From contig NZ_JAHUWZ010000005.1 in the NCBI RefSeq assembly GCF_019218755.1, positions 186,001 to 250,000 on the forward strand: DNA of 64,000 nucleotides, written 5' to 3'. Below the pieces are notes generated by a model that saw nothing but the letters and a program-made list of their open reading frames with translations, did no database searches and was not told where the DNA came from. How positions within the stretch are numbered: the stretch's first letter is position 1; every line of letters begins with the position of its first letter. The position numbers and the translations under genes are program-made. The DNA is from Acidovorax sp. sif1233 (GTDB taxonomy: Bacteria; Pseudomonadota; Gammaproteobacteria; Burkholderiales; Burkholderiaceae_C). Shown in pieces: positions 25,444 to 34,600 of this stretch.

Positions 25444-26448
25444 TCAGTCAAGCTTCGCGCCCGAGGCCTTGATCAATCGCTCCCACACCGGCCGCTCCTT
25501 GGCGATCGCGGCCGTGAACAGCGCGGGCGAGCTGTTCTGCACATCGAACCCCATGGCCGCGATGCGCTGCGCCACGTCGGGCAACTGCGTGGCCTTGCGC
25601 ACCTCGGCGGCAATGCGCTCCAGGATGGGCGCGGGCGTGCCGGCCGGTGCGCCAAAGGCCAGCCAGCCCGCCACGCGGTAGGCTTCGTCGTTCAGGCCCT
25701 GTTCGGCCAGCGTGGGCACGCCCGGCAGCGCGCCCATGCGGCGCTCGCCGCTCACGCCGATGGCCTTGAGCTTGCCCGCGTCGATGTGCGGCTTGGCCTG
25801 CAGCGCGCTGGCGAACGCGATCTGGATCTGGCCGCCCAGCAGGTCCTGCACCATGGGCGCCTCGCCGCGGTAGGCCACGTGGCTCATGTCGGCGTTCTGC
25901 GTGAGGCTCATGTAGGCGCCGGCCAGATGCGGGTAGGCGCCCGTGCCGTAGGAGCCGTAGGCCACCTTGCCCTTGTTCGCCACCACATACTTGAGCAGCT
26001 CGGGGCCCGTGGCCACGGGTACGCCGGGGTGGGCCACCAGCACCAGCGGCGCGATGGCGATCTGGTAGATGGGCGCGATGTCGCGCTCGGGGCTGTAGGG
26101 CAGCTTGGTGTACAGGAACTGGTTGGTGAGCATGGAGTTGCTCAAGGCCAGCAGCAGCGTGTAGCCGTCGGGCGCGGCCTTGGCCACCGCGTCGGTGCCG
26201 ATGATGCCGGCCGCGCCGGGCTTGTTGTCGATGACCATGGGCTGGCCCAGGCCCGCGGCCATCTTCTCGGCCAGCACGCGCGCGAGCACGTCGGTGGCGC
26301 CGCCTGCGGCAAAGGGCACGACCACCTTGATGGGCTTGCTGGGGTAGGCCTGCGCCAGGGCGGCGGGGCCGGTGCACGCGGCGGCGGCGGCCAGGGCGGC
26401 GGCGCCCAGCCAGTGGCGGCGGGTCATCGACGGGGGGTGGTGGGGCAT
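25444..26448 (-). CDS. Bug/TctC family periplasmic substrate-binding protein, third
   Basis: 334 residues from MPHHPPSM, with CAGGAGACG upstream. MTRRHWLGAAALAAAAACTG contains a twin-arginine-like start and a Cys that could be lipidated, ending at ALAQA. IKVVVPFAAGGATDVLARVLA and NKPGAAGIIGTDAV are family motifs. It is 71 bases after the acyl-CoA ligase gene on the same strand, so the two form an operon. A role in uptake of the acid used by that ligase is the natural inference. Confidence 0.92.
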   Translation of the reverse strand: MPHHPPSMTRRHWLGAAALAAAAACTGPAALAQAYPSKPIKVVVPFAAGGATDVLARVLAEKMAAGLGQPMVIDNKPGAAGIIGTDAVAKAAPDGYTLLLALSNSMLTNQFLYTKLPYSPERDIAPIYQIAIAPLVLVAHPGVPVATGPELLKYVVANKGKVAYGSYGTGAYPHLAGAYMSLTQNADMSHVAYRGEAPMVQDLLGGQIQIAFASALQAKPHIDAGKLKAIGVSGERRMGALPGVPTLAEQGLNDEAYRVAGWLAFGAPAGTPAPILERIAAEVRKATQLPDVAQRIAAMGFDVQNSSPALFTAAIAKERPVWERLIKASGAKLD

Positions 26449-26519
26449 GTGTCGTCTCCTGTCATGGGTATTGCAAATCAGCCTGGCCCGGCCCTGCGCG
26501 GTGGCGGGCGGGGGCTCGT

Positions 26520-28457
26520 TCAGGCGGGCTGGGGGCTTCCTGGCGCCGGGGCGATGGTGACGGCAAGCGGCAGGGGCGCGAGCACCTCGCGCAGCCGGGC
26601 CTGCAGCGCGGCCGCGCCCGGGCCGGGCTCCAGGGTCACGCGCACGGCGCTCTCGCCTTCGGGCTGCGCCTGGGGGCGGGGGAGGCCGGGGGTCTCGGCC
26701 CACACGCCGTCGGCCAGCGCCTGCACCGTGTGGCAGGCGGCCTGCAGGCGCAGCGCGGGCTTGTAGATCTTGCCCACGTTGGTCACGGGCATGGTGCCCA
26801 GGACCCGCACCCAGCGCGGGCGGGCCACGGCCTCGTCCACGCGCTCTGCGGTGAAGGCGAGCAGCTCGGCCTCGGTCGCCTGCGCGCCGGGCACCAGCGT
26901 GGCAAAGGCCACGGGCAGCTCGCCCGCATAGGCGTCGGGCGCGCCCACGGCGGCGGCGAGCTGCACGGCGGGGTGGGCGCCCAGCGCGTCCTCGATCACC
27001 TTGGGATCGATGTTGTGGCCGCTGCGGATGATGAGGTCCTTGGAGCGGCCGCTCAGGTGCAGGCGCCCTTCGGCGTCCACGAAACCCAGGTCTCCGGTGG
27101 CCAGCCAGCCGTCGGCCGTGAAGGCCTTGGCCGTGTCCGCCGCATCCAGAAACCCCGAGAACAGGTTGGGCGACTGGAACAGCACCATGCCCGGCTGCCC
27201 AGGCGGCATGTCCTGGCCGGACGCGTTGCCGTGCGCGTCCAGCGCCACGATGCGCAGCCGCGCGTACGGCAGGCGCCAGCCCACGCAGCCGGCGGGCGCG
27301 TGCACGCCCGGTGGCGTGATGGTGGAGATGCCCGCCATCTCCGTCATGCCCAGGCTTTCGTGCACATGCAGGCCGAACAGGCGCTCAAAGCGCGCCGCCA
27401 GCTCCGGCGCGAGGATGGCCGCGCCCGTGCGGCAGTAGCGCAGCGACGAGATGTCGGCGCCATCGAGCGGCACGTTGGCCAGCGCGGCCAGCACCGTGGG
27501 CACGGCCGACAGGTAGGTGCAGCGGTGGCGCTCGACCAGCCGCCAGTAGCTGGCGATGACCTCGCGGTTGCGGAACAGGCCCGCCGTCGGGATGATGGTC
27601 TCCACCCCCGCCGAGAGCGCCGCGAGCGAACCGGGCAGCACGCCCGCCACATGGAACAGCGGGTAGCCGTTGATGCCCACGTCCTGCGGCGTGATGCCCT
27701 GCATCTGCACGCTGGCCCAGGCGGTGAACACCTGCGCGCCATGGCTGTGGCGCGCGATCTTGGGCGCGCCCGTGGTGCCGCCGGTGTGAAAGTACGCTGC
27801 GATGTCGCCGGGCGCGATGCGCCGGCCGCTCACCAGCTGGCCGGCGGGCTGGCGCAGGCGCGCCGCGAAGTCCACCACGCCCTCCGGCAGCGCGCCGGCG
27901 GCGCCGGGCGCCTCATCGTGCGGGGCCACACGCAGCACGGTGGCGAGCGTGGGCACCTGGCTGCGCAGGCGCAGGGCCTTGCTCCAGTAGCCCACGTCGC
28001 CTTCCGCGCCGTAGGCGATCAGCACCTTGGCGCCCGCCAGCGCCATCATGGCCGCGAGCTTCTCGTCGGTGAGCATGGGGTTCAGGGGCTGCACGATGCC
28101 CGCCGCCTCGCCGCCCCACAGGGCCAGGTGGTATTCCAGGCAGCCGGGCAGCAGCACGGCCACGGCGTCCCGGGGGCCCACGCCCAGTGTGTGCAGCAGG
28201 TTGGCCGTCTGGTGGATGCCGGCCAGCAGCTGCGCGTACGACCAGCGGATGGGCGCGTCCGCCGGATCGGCCGTGGGCAGGAAGGTCAGCGCGGTCTTGC
28301 CGCCGAACGCATGGGCGGCGTTGCGCAGGATTTCATAGGTGCTCCGCACCGGCAGCGCCTCGGCCAGGGGCGTGGCTTCCAGCTGTTCGACATCCCGCAG
28401 GCCGCGGAGGGTGGTGGCGGTGCGGGCAAAGGGCGGATGGAGTGCGGGAGCGGTCAT
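26520..28457 (-). CDS. AMP-forming acyl-CoA synthetase/ligase
   Basis: 645 residues from MTAPALHPP. The adenylation core is complete: AAYFHTGGTTGAPKIARHSHG (phosphate loop), GLHVHESLGMTEMAGIST (adenine motif), GWLATGDLGFVDAEGRLHLSGRSKDLI (ATP-binding and hinge) and NVGKIYKPALR with the C-terminal catalytic Lys. The wording resembles fatty- and aromatic-acid CoA ligases; the acid is not identifiable. An upstream start at 28511 is in frame but would reach into the divergent promoter. It is divergent from a LysR gene and followed by a Bug gene, which makes a three-gene uptake-activation unit. Confidence 0.9.
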   Translation of the reverse strand: MTAPALHPPFARTATTLRGLRDVEQLEATPLAEALPVRSTYEILRNAAHAFGGKTALTFLPTADPADAPIRWSYAQLLAGIHQTANLLHTLGVGPRDAVAVLLPGCLEYHLALWGGEAAGIVQPLNPMLTDEKLAAMMALAGAKVLIAYGAEGDVGYWSKALRLRSQVPTLATVLRVAPHDEAPGAAGALPEGVVDFAARLRQPAGQLVSGRRIAPGDIAAYFHTGGTTGAPKIARHSHGAQVFTAWASVQMQGITPQDVGINGYPLFHVAGVLPGSLAALSAGVETIIPTAGLFRNREVIASYWRLVERHRCTYLSAVPTVLAALANVPLDGADISSLRYCRTGAAILAPELAARFERLFGLHVHESLGMTEMAGISTITPPGVHAPAGCVGWRLPYARLRIVALDAHGNASGQDMPPGQPGMVLFQSPNLFSGFLDAADTAKAFTADGWLATGDLGFVDAEGRLHLSGRSKDLIIRSGHNIDPKVIEDALGAHPAVQLAAAVGAPDAYAGELPVAFATLVPGAQATEAELLAFTAERVDEAVARPRWVRVLGTMPVTNVGKIYKPALRLQAACHTVQALADGVWAETPGLPRPQAQPEGESAVRVTLEPGPGAAALQARLREVLAPLPLAVTIAPAPGSPQPA

Positions 28458-28570
28458 GGACGGAAGTGCGGGCAGACCCGGGATTGTTGTGCCGACAGGA
28501 TTTCTTGACAATCACATGAAGGATTGACACTCTGTATGAATATTTTTGACAAACAAGCGGAGCGCGCCAC

Positions 28571-29494
28571 ATGGATCTCTCGGCACTGACCCTGCTGGTG
28601 GAGATCCTGGACGCCGGCAACCTCAGCCTGGCCGCGCGCAAGCTCAAGATGAGCCGCGCCAACGTGAGCTACCACCTGCACCAGCTGGAGAAGTCGGTGG
28701 GCGTGCAGCTGGTGCGCCGCACCACGCGGCGCGTGGAGCCCACCGAGGTCGGGCTGCGCCTGTACGAGCACGGCCGCAGCATCATGAACGAGATGCTGGC
28801 GGCGCGCGAAACCATCGCCACGCTGGGCCAGAGCCTGCAGGGGCGCGTGGGGCTGAGCATGCCCCTGGGCTACGGCCAGATGGTCATGGCCGGCTGGCTC
28901 ATCGAATTCAAGCGTCTGTACCCGGGGATCGTGCTCGAAGTGATGTTCGAGAACCGCGTGAGCGACCTCGTGCGCGAGGACGTGGACATCGCCATCCGCA
29001 TCATGACCGAGCCGCCGCCGGCCCTGGTGTCGCGGGCCCTGGGGCCCGTGCGCTACGTGGTGTGCGCCGCCCGCGCGTACGCGCAGGAGCACGGCCTGCC
29101 CACGCGCCTGGAGCACCTGGCCACGGTGCCGCTCTTCACCTCGGGCTTCATCGGGCGCGAGCTGCGCGTGGCCGCCTACCGGCCCGACGGCCAGCGCGAG
29201 GAAGTGCTGCCCCGGCCCACCCTGCTGTCCGAGCATTTTCCCTTCCTGCGCGACGCGGTCCTGGCGGGCCTGGGCGTGGGCCTGCTGCCCGACTACGTGG
29301 TGGCGGACCCGGTGCGCGAGGGGCGCATCGTCACCGCGCTCGACGACTACCGCCTGAGCGTCTTTGGCACGCAGATGTTCCTCCTGTACATGCCCAACCG
29401 CTACCAGACCAGTTCGGTGCGCACGCTCATTGATTTCATCCTCGAGCGGGCGGGCGGTGTGCCTACAAGAAGCCCGGCACCTGGCCGCCCATAA
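28571..29494 (+). CDS. LysR family regulator
   Basis: 307 residues. The helix-turn-helix (MDLSALTLLVEILDAGNLSL, then RKLKMSRANVSYHLHQLEKSVG) has SRANVSYHL in place of the common TQPAVS, a mark of the CrgA-like LysR branch. The effector domain shows GLSMPLGYGQMVMAGWL and AGLGVGLLPDYVV. It is divergent from the acyl-CoA ligase/Bug unit with 113 bases between starts and probably regulates it. Confidence 0.92.
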   Translation: MDLSALTLLVEILDAGNLSLAARKLKMSRANVSYHLHQLEKSVGVQLVRRTTRRVEPTEVGLRLYEHGRSIMNEMLAARETIATLGQSLQGRVGLSMPLGYGQMVMAGWLIEFKRLYPGIVLEVMFENRVSDLVREDVDIAIRIMTEPPPALVSRALGPVRYVVCAARAYAQEHGLPTRLEHLATVPLFTSGFIGRELRVAAYRPDGQREEVLPRPTLLSEHFPFLRDAVLAGLGVGLLPDYVVADPVREGRIVTALDDYRLSVFGTQMFLLYMPNRYQTSSVRTLIDFILERAGGVPTRSPAPGRP

Positions 29495-29536
29495 TGGGGC
29501 GTTCTCATCCACCATGGCGCGACCGGAGCTCCTGAC

Positions 29537-30163
29537 ATGAACACTCCCCGACATCCCAAGCGTTTCTCGATGATCCGCGAATTCCACCTGGCCGACTGGT
29601 TCACGCTGGGCAACGCGGTCTGCGGCGTGGGCGCATTGTTCTCGTCGATGACCTACCTGGAAACCGGCGCCGTGGTGCACGTCTACTTCGCCGCCGCCCT
29701 CGTGCTGGCCGCGCTCATCTTCGACGTGCTGGACGGCCGCATCGCGCGCTGGCGCCAGAAGAGTTCGGCCATGGGCCGGGAGCTCGATTCGCTGGCCGAC
29801 GTGATCTCGTTCGGCGTGGCTCCGGCCATCATCGCCTATGGCTGCGGCATGCAGGGCCTGTACGACCGCATCGTGCTGGCCTACTTCGTGGCCTGCGGCG
29901 TCTCGCGCCTGGCGCGCTACAACGTCACGGCCGAAACCCTCTCGGGCGACGACGGCAAGGTGAAGTACTTCGAGGGCACGCCCATCCCCACCTCCATCGT
30001 GCTCGTGGGCCTGCTGGCCCTGGCGGCCTACCTGGGCGCGGTGCGCGAGAGCCTGTGGTTCGGCAAGGTGCTCATCGGCGGCTTCACGCTGCACCCGCTG
30101 GTGCTGCTGTTCGCGCTGTCGGGTTCGCTGATGATCAGCCGGATCCGCATTCCCAAGCTCTGA
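29537..30163 (+). CDS. pssA: CDP-diacylglycerol--serine O-phosphatidyltransferase
   Basis: 208 residues. Makes phosphatidylserine from CDP-diacylglycerol and serine at the inner membrane, the first step to phosphatidylethanolamine. The catalytic signature of CDP-alcohol phosphatidyltransferases is complete at residues about 63-88: DVLDGRIARW...MGRELDSLADVISFG (D-G-x2-A-R-x8-G-x3-D-x3-D). Several membrane segments follow. The size and the VISFGVAPA continuation fit the Bacillus-type integral enzyme. The gene starts 42 bases after the LysR gene, with GGAGC upstream. Confidence 0.93.
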   Translation: MNTPRHPKRFSMIREFHLADWFTLGNAVCGVGALFSSMTYLETGAVVHVYFAAALVLAALIFDVLDGRIARWRQKSSAMGRELDSLADVISFGVAPAIIAYGCGMQGLYDRIVLAYFVACGVSRLARYNVTAETLSGDDGKVKYFEGTPIPTSIVLVGLLALAAYLGAVRESLWFGKVLIGGFTLHPLVLLFALSGSLMISRIRIPKL

Positions 30164-30621
30164 GCCACTGGCTGGTGGCACGGTCGACCTGCTCGTGCGG
30201 CCTATGAACCACTGCAGCGACGGCGGTCATGTGCCCGTCTGGGAACGCAGCGAGCTGACGCCCGAAGAGCTGGCGCGTTGGTCGTGCCTGGCGACCACCA
30301 CGGGCCGGGCCCTGCTCGACAGCTCGCCGGTGACTGCCTCAAAGACTGCGATGCGGGCAACGACGCGCTAAACCCGCTGGCCCATCCCCGGGGACCAAAA
30401 CCCCCGCACTGCCTTGTACTACAGGGTACACCTGCATGTTTTCGGGCGAAGCCCCGGGCCACCCACCCGGACTGGTTGTGGGCGAACCGCCCCAGTATTC
30501 GAAACTTGCGCAGTCCGAAACCTGGTCCCGGCAGTTCACGCGCCTGGACGACGATGAAGGTGCTGCGCTGGGTGCGCGCATCCCTGGCGCCATGAGGCCA
30601 TGCCCCCGGTTGACCTGCATT
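30164..30621. other. Intergenic stretch, possibly with a decayed gene
   Basis: About 460 bases with no supported gene. From 30204 a short frame (MNHCSDGGHVPVW, then RSELTPEELARWSCL) reads like real protein for about 40 codons and then loses its character; no continuation could be found in the other frames. It may be the 5' remnant of a lost gene. Confidence 0.35.
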
Positions 30622-30670
30622 TTGCTATAAAAATAGAAGCTACATACGCTTGCTATATGGCGGTAGGCCT
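30622..30670 (+). repeat. Dispersed palindromic repeat, family 1 (copy 6, degenerate)
   Basis: TTGCTATAAAAATAGAAGCT, ACATACGCTTGCTATATGGC, with GTAGGCC at the end. Only the AT-rich core and the ACGCTTG piece are kept. Confidence 0.5.
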
Positions 30671-30765
30671 TGTTTTTCCCGGCTTCATTGCCGCGGGGCA
30701 CGGTCCGTAGGGGGGCTGGAGGTGGCCATCCTCGCGGGGCTTCAGGCCCCCGGCGGCGCGTAACC

Positions 30766-32223
30766 CTAAGGGCACGTCCAGGCGCCGCTGCGGCGGTTGA
30801 ACAGCTCGCCACCGAAGAAGAGGGCGTTGCCGTCGTTTGCCAGGGCCCAGGACGCTGCGTCGCGCGCTATGACGGCCTGCCTGCGCCATGTAGCACCCTC
30901 GCGGGCGAACAAGGCGATGTGCCACCCGGGCGCCGTACTCCCCGTGCCTGCGCATGTGAGGTCTGCACCAGTGATGTGGAACTCTGCCGGCAACGAGTTG
31001 GGTGCGTTCAGGGCTTCGACGGCCAGCGTGGCGCCATCGTTGGAGAGCGCCAAGGCGCTGTACCGCGATGCCGCAATGTCCAGGAAATTCACGATGCCCA
31101 CGGGCAGCCGCGCTTGCTCGCTCCACGTCCCGCCTCCGCTTTGCGCGTAAACATGCAGGTATGGTGGTGCGAAGCTCTCGCTGCGGGTGATGGCGCCGCT
31201 GTTCAACGCCAGGGTGCTGCCATCGCCCGACAGGGCCAGGGCCGTTCCCACGACGCTGCCTCCCGGCGCCAGATGGCTTTGGGGTGCCCAGGTCGTGCCG
31301 GTGCGCACGTAGGTGAAAACAGCGTTGGGGGTGTTAGTGGCAGCGCCATAGATCCCCGTGACGGCCAGCAGGTTGCCGTTGGCCGACAGTGCCAGCTTGC
31401 CGGGGACGGAGGCCAACTGGCAGGGCTGGGGGCATGCGGCAGGCGTCTGGGTCGATGTAATCGTGGCTTGCAGGCCCCAGGTTGCGCCGCCGCGGTGGTA
31501 GATCTGTATCTTGTCGTCTTCAGCCCCCGCCAGGGTGGTGCCGTCCGAAGACAGCGCGATCCGGGACGCGCGCGTGGGGAACTCGGCTTGCTGCTGCCAT
31601 GGCTGGTCGATGGCCGTGCGCGCGAACACCAACAAGGTGCTTGTCGAACCGCTGGCACCGCGCAGGACCAAAGTCAGGCCGTCCTGGGATATGGGATCGA
31701 AATTGCTCGCTGATGATTTGAGGGGCGCACGCCCCGATGGGAATTCATGGCTGATGCTTTTGGGAATGTCCAGCGCCTTCGCTGCGGTGAAGGCTCCACA
31801 GCCATCGGTGTTGCAAGCCCGCAGACGGAAGGTGGCGTTGATGAAGTCAGGCAGCCGGGCGAGATTCAGGTAGCCGAACTGTCGTTGAGTCGTGGAGTAG
31901 AAACTGAGGCCTTGCGCCTCGCCCATCTGCACTTCCGTTTGAGGCCCTGGGCCATCCGTGTCGGCAAAGAGCTCATAGCGGGTGGCGCCCGGCGTGGCGC
32001 TCCACGAAAAACTCAGGGCCCCACCGTTCTCAAAGTTCTCGGGGGCGGCCAGCGCGCCGGTGACGGGAGGCTGGCCTGGCTCTGCGGAGCCTGAGCCGCC
32101 ACCGCAGCCTGCCAAGGCCAGTGCGGCACAGCTCAAGGCCAGTGCGGCTCGCAAGGTCGGCAAGGCACGTCGGGCCCATTGGTGGGCAGCTTCGGGTGCA
32201 AAAGTCATTGTGTTGTGATGCAT
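30766..32223 (-). CDS. Putative lipoprotein with beta-propeller-like repeats
   Basis: 485 residues from MHHNTMTF. The signal ends in the lipobox LALAGC (Cys about residue 40) followed by a Gly/Ser linker, so it is probably anchored to a membrane. Residues about 60-100 (LSFSWSATPGATRYELFADT) look like a fibronectin-type module. The rest has at least five blades of the pattern LALSGDGSTLALNS, IALSSDGTTLAGAEDDKIQIY, LALSNDGATLAVEA, as in FG-GAP/WD-type propellers. Probably a surface or periplasmic binding protein; no catalytic residues recognised. An alternative start is five codons later. Confidence 0.75.
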   Translation of the reverse strand: MHHNTMTFAPEAAHQWARRALPTLRAALALSCAALALAGCGGGSGSAEPGQPPVTGALAAPENFENGGALSFSWSATPGATRYELFADTDGPGPQTEVQMGEAQGLSFYSTTQRQFGYLNLARLPDFINATFRLRACNTDGCGAFTAAKALDIPKSISHEFPSGRAPLKSSASNFDPISQDGLTLVLRGASGSTSTLLVFARTAIDQPWQQQAEFPTRASRIALSSDGTTLAGAEDDKIQIYHRGGATWGLQATITSTQTPAACPQPCQLASVPGKLALSANGNLLAVTGIYGAATNTPNAVFTYVRTGTTWAPQSHLAPGGSVVGTALALSGDGSTLALNSGAITRSESFAPPYLHVYAQSGGGTWSEQARLPVGIVNFLDIAASRYSALALSNDGATLAVEALNAPNSLPAEFHITGADLTCAGTGSTAPGWHIALFAREGATWRRQAVIARDAASWALANDGNALFFGGELFNRRSGAWTCP

Positions 32224-32351
32224 GGGTGCTTTTTCAGGAAGCGGTAAACGGTGCTCGCGTACCTGTGGTGGTACTTTGCAGCGATGATTCAAATCGTCCC
32301 CATGTGTTCTTCCCACATGCCTGGTTGGACTGGGCACCTTCGACAACAAGT

Positions 32352-32415
32352 GCCATGAAAATGATAGCTGCCAGTGCCAAGTGAGTAGGCGCAGTAGCAC
32401 CATTTGATACAAATG
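32352..32415 (+). repeat. Dispersed palindromic repeat, family 1 (copy 7)
   Basis: CCATGAAAATGATAGCTGCC, AGTGCCAAGTGAGTAGGCGC, CATTTGATACAAATGA. The ATTTGAT-ACAAAT end forms a small hairpin. It lies between the lipoprotein promoter and the end of the EamA gene. Confidence 0.65.
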
Positions 32416-32416
32416 A

Positions 32417-33334
32417 TCAGCTCGCGCGCCGGTTCACCAGCACGATCCCCGCCGCTACCAGCACCAGCGCCGCCACCAGTCCGGGCGTCACGGGCTCGCC
32501 CAGCCACCAGGTGCCAAACAGCAGCGCGAACACGGGCGTGAGGAACACGAACACCGAGATCTTCGTGGCCGGGTAGTGCGCCAGCATCCACATCCAGGCC
32601 AGATAGCTCACGAATGCACCCACGAGTGCCTGCACCAGCAGCGAACCCCAGGCGAAGGTGCTGAACTGCAAGGTCCAGCTTTCGCCCAGGGCCAGCGACA
32701 GCCAGGGCAGTGCGGCGGCGCTCACGCCCACCTGGTAGAGCAGCTGCTTGGCGGGCGCCACGCGCGCGAGCGGCGTGGTGCGGATCACCACCGTGGTCAG
32801 CGCCCACATCAGGCCCGCGGCCAGGCCCAGCAGGTCGCCCAGCCAGGCACGGGGCAGGGCGGCGTTGGCGGGGCCCAGCAGACCGTCGCCCAGCGCCAGC
32901 CCCACGCCCACAAAGGCAGCGGCCAGTCCCAGCCACTGCCAGCCCTGCAGGCGCTCACCGGGGATGAAGCGCGGCAGCAGCAGGGCCACCCAGAACGGGG
33001 CGGCATAGAGGAACACCGTGAGGCGCGACGCCGTGGTGTACTGCAGCCCCAGGTAGATGCAGGCAAATTCTCCTGCGAACAGCGCCCCGGCGAGCAGGCC
33101 CGCGCGCGGTGCCCCGGCCGGCTCGGCCGCGCCCGACAGCGGCACGCCGCGCCACGCGCACCAGGCGGCGACCGCCACGGTGGCCAGCACGAAGCGCAGA
33201 AAGGCCTGGTACACGGGAGCCACCTCGCCCACGGTGGCTTTCACCAGCACCTGCTGGAAGCCCCAGAACATGCAGCAGGCCAGCAGCAGGGCGATGGCCA
33301 GGGAATCGATGTGGGTTTTGCGGGGAGAAGACAT
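32417..33334 (-). CDS. EamA/RhaT family (DMT) permease
   Basis: 305 residues in ten hydrophobic segments, two EamA halves of five each. LLLACCMFWGFQQVLVKATV opens the first half and LGLAAGLMWALTTVVIRTTP the second. Drug/metabolite-transporter proteins of this kind export or exchange small metabolites across the inner membrane; the substrate cannot be told. Start set at MSSPRKTH. It is divergent from minC. Confidence 0.9.
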   Translation of the reverse strand: MSSPRKTHIDSLAIALLLACCMFWGFQQVLVKATVGEVAPVYQAFLRFVLATVAVAAWCAWRGVPLSGAAEPAGAPRAGLLAGALFAGEFACIYLGLQYTTASRLTVFLYAAPFWVALLLPRFIPGERLQGWQWLGLAAAFVGVGLALGDGLLGPANAALPRAWLGDLLGLAAGLMWALTTVVIRTTPLARVAPAKQLLYQVGVSAAALPWLSLALGESWTLQFSTFAWGSLLVQALVGAFVSYLAWMWMLAHYPATKISVFVFLTPVFALLFGTWWLGEPVTPGLVAALVLVAAGIVLVNRRAS

Positions 33335-33628
33335 CGGTCGATTATCAAAGACCCTTGCCCGGCGGCCCGTCGCCCATGCATCCAGGCGCCCCGGAGCGCG
33401 GGCGGAAGGCTTCACGGCCCCTCGCGACCCTGGCGGCCATTGGCCCGGTTTCCGATGAAGGCACGGGCTCCCCAGGGAGGGGCGCGGCGCCACGCGCGAG
33501 GCGCCGCGCGTTTCCCCTTGTGTTCCCGCGCAGGGCGCCCGGGGAGCGCGAACAGGTTCTTACACGGGCCCACGGTACACTTTGCGCCTTCTGAAACCCG
33601 TTCCCGAGCGTCTTTTCCACCCTCATTC
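33335..33628. other. Intergenic region between EamA and minC
   Basis: 294 bases, GC-rich. CGCGGCGCC and GGCGCCGCG (33483-33508) form a 9-bp hairpin around an 8-base loop. Promoters for the two divergent genes should lie here, but I cannot point to convincing -35/-10 pairs. Confidence 0.4.
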
Positions 33629-34396
33629 ATGGCCCTTACGACGGCGGCGCAGTCCCGCACCAGCTTTGACCTCAAGAGCGCCTCTTTGCCCGTGGTGGCC
33701 GTGGTGCTCAAGACCACCGACGCCGCGCTGTTTGCCGCCGACCTGGCCGAGCGCGTGGCCGACGCCCCGGGCTTCTTCGACAATGACCCGGTGCTGATCG
33801 ATCTGGCCCCTGTGCGCGAAGCGCAGGAACCCATCGATTTCGCGGCCATCACGGCCTTGCTGCGCAGCCACAGCACCCTGCCCGTGGCGGTCCGCGGCGG
33901 CAGCCCTGCCCAGATGGATGCCGCGCGCGCGGCCGGGCTGGCCGCGGCGCCCGATGCACCGCCCGTTCGCGCCGAGGCCCCTGCCACCCCGGTGCAGGAA
34001 GTGGTGCGCGAGGTGATCCGCGAGGTCGAGGTCGAAGTGGTGCGCGAAGTGCCCATGCCGGGCCCCGGCACCGTGGTGGTGGACAAGCCCCTGCGCTCGG
34101 GCCAGCAGGTGTATGCCCGTGGCGCCGACCTGGTGGTGATGGCCGTGGTGAGCTTTGGCGCCGAGGTGATCGCCGACGGCAACATCCACGTCTATGCCCC
34201 GCTGCGCGGCCGCGCGATTGCCGGTGCGCGCGGCAACACCGAAGCGCGCATCTTTTCGACCTGCCTGGAGCCCCAGCTGGTGTCCATCGCGGGCATCTAC
34301 CGCACCACCGAGACCGAGTTGCCCGCCGATGTGCGCGGCAAGCCGGCCCAGGTCCGGCTCGACGGCGAGAAGCTCATCATCGAAGCTCTCAAGTGA
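33629..34396 (+). CDS. minC: Septum site-determining protein MinC
   Basis: 255 residues. The division inhibitor that blocks FtsZ assembly near the poles with MinD. The N-domain (residues 13-105) shows FDLKSASLPVVAVVLKTTD; a charged linker with EVVREVIREVEVEVVREV follows; the C-domain has the beta-helix repeats LRSGQQVYARGADLVVMAVV, GAEVIADGNIHVYAPLRGRA and ARIFSTCLEPQLVSIAGIY. First of minCDE. Confidence 0.96.
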   Translation: MALTTAAQSRTSFDLKSASLPVVAVVLKTTDAALFAADLAERVADAPGFFDNDPVLIDLAPVREAQEPIDFAAITALLRSHSTLPVAVRGGSPAQMDAARAAGLAAAPDAPPVRAEAPATPVQEVVREVIREVEVEVVREVPMPGPGTVVVDKPLRSGQQVYARGADLVVMAVVSFGAEVIADGNIHVYAPLRGRAIAGARGNTEARIFSTCLEPQLVSIAGIYRTTETELPADVRGKPAQVRLDGEKLIIEALK

Positions 34397-34510
34397 AACA
34401 CCCCCCTATGTCGCTTCGCTCCTTCCCCCCGCTCTCGCAGCGCTGCGCGCAGCGGGCAGGGGGACGCTCCCAGCGCGGCGGGGCGGCCCTTGCGCGGGAG
34501 CCCTGGTGTG
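34397..34510 (+). repeat. Dispersed GC-rich repeat, family 2, between minC and minD
   Basis: CACCCCCCTATGTCGCTTCG, CTCCTTCCCCCCGCTCTCGC, GCAGGGGGACGC, CGGCGGGGCGGCCCTTGCGC, GAGCCCTGGTG: the same order as the copy at 2577-2703 read on its minus strand. It accounts for most of the 204-base gap that separates minC from minD. Confidence 0.75.
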
Positions 34511-34600
34511 GGCCACGCCCGTGTCAAGCGTCGCCCCGGTGCATGCACCACGAAAATTGATACTTCATTCATCATCCAACCCCTCAAGAGACCCCAACAC

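Noticed and set aside
30204..30400. Small gene starting MNHCSDGG
   Set aside because: The protein-like character fades after about 40 codons and no ribosome site is seen; listed only as a possible remnant.
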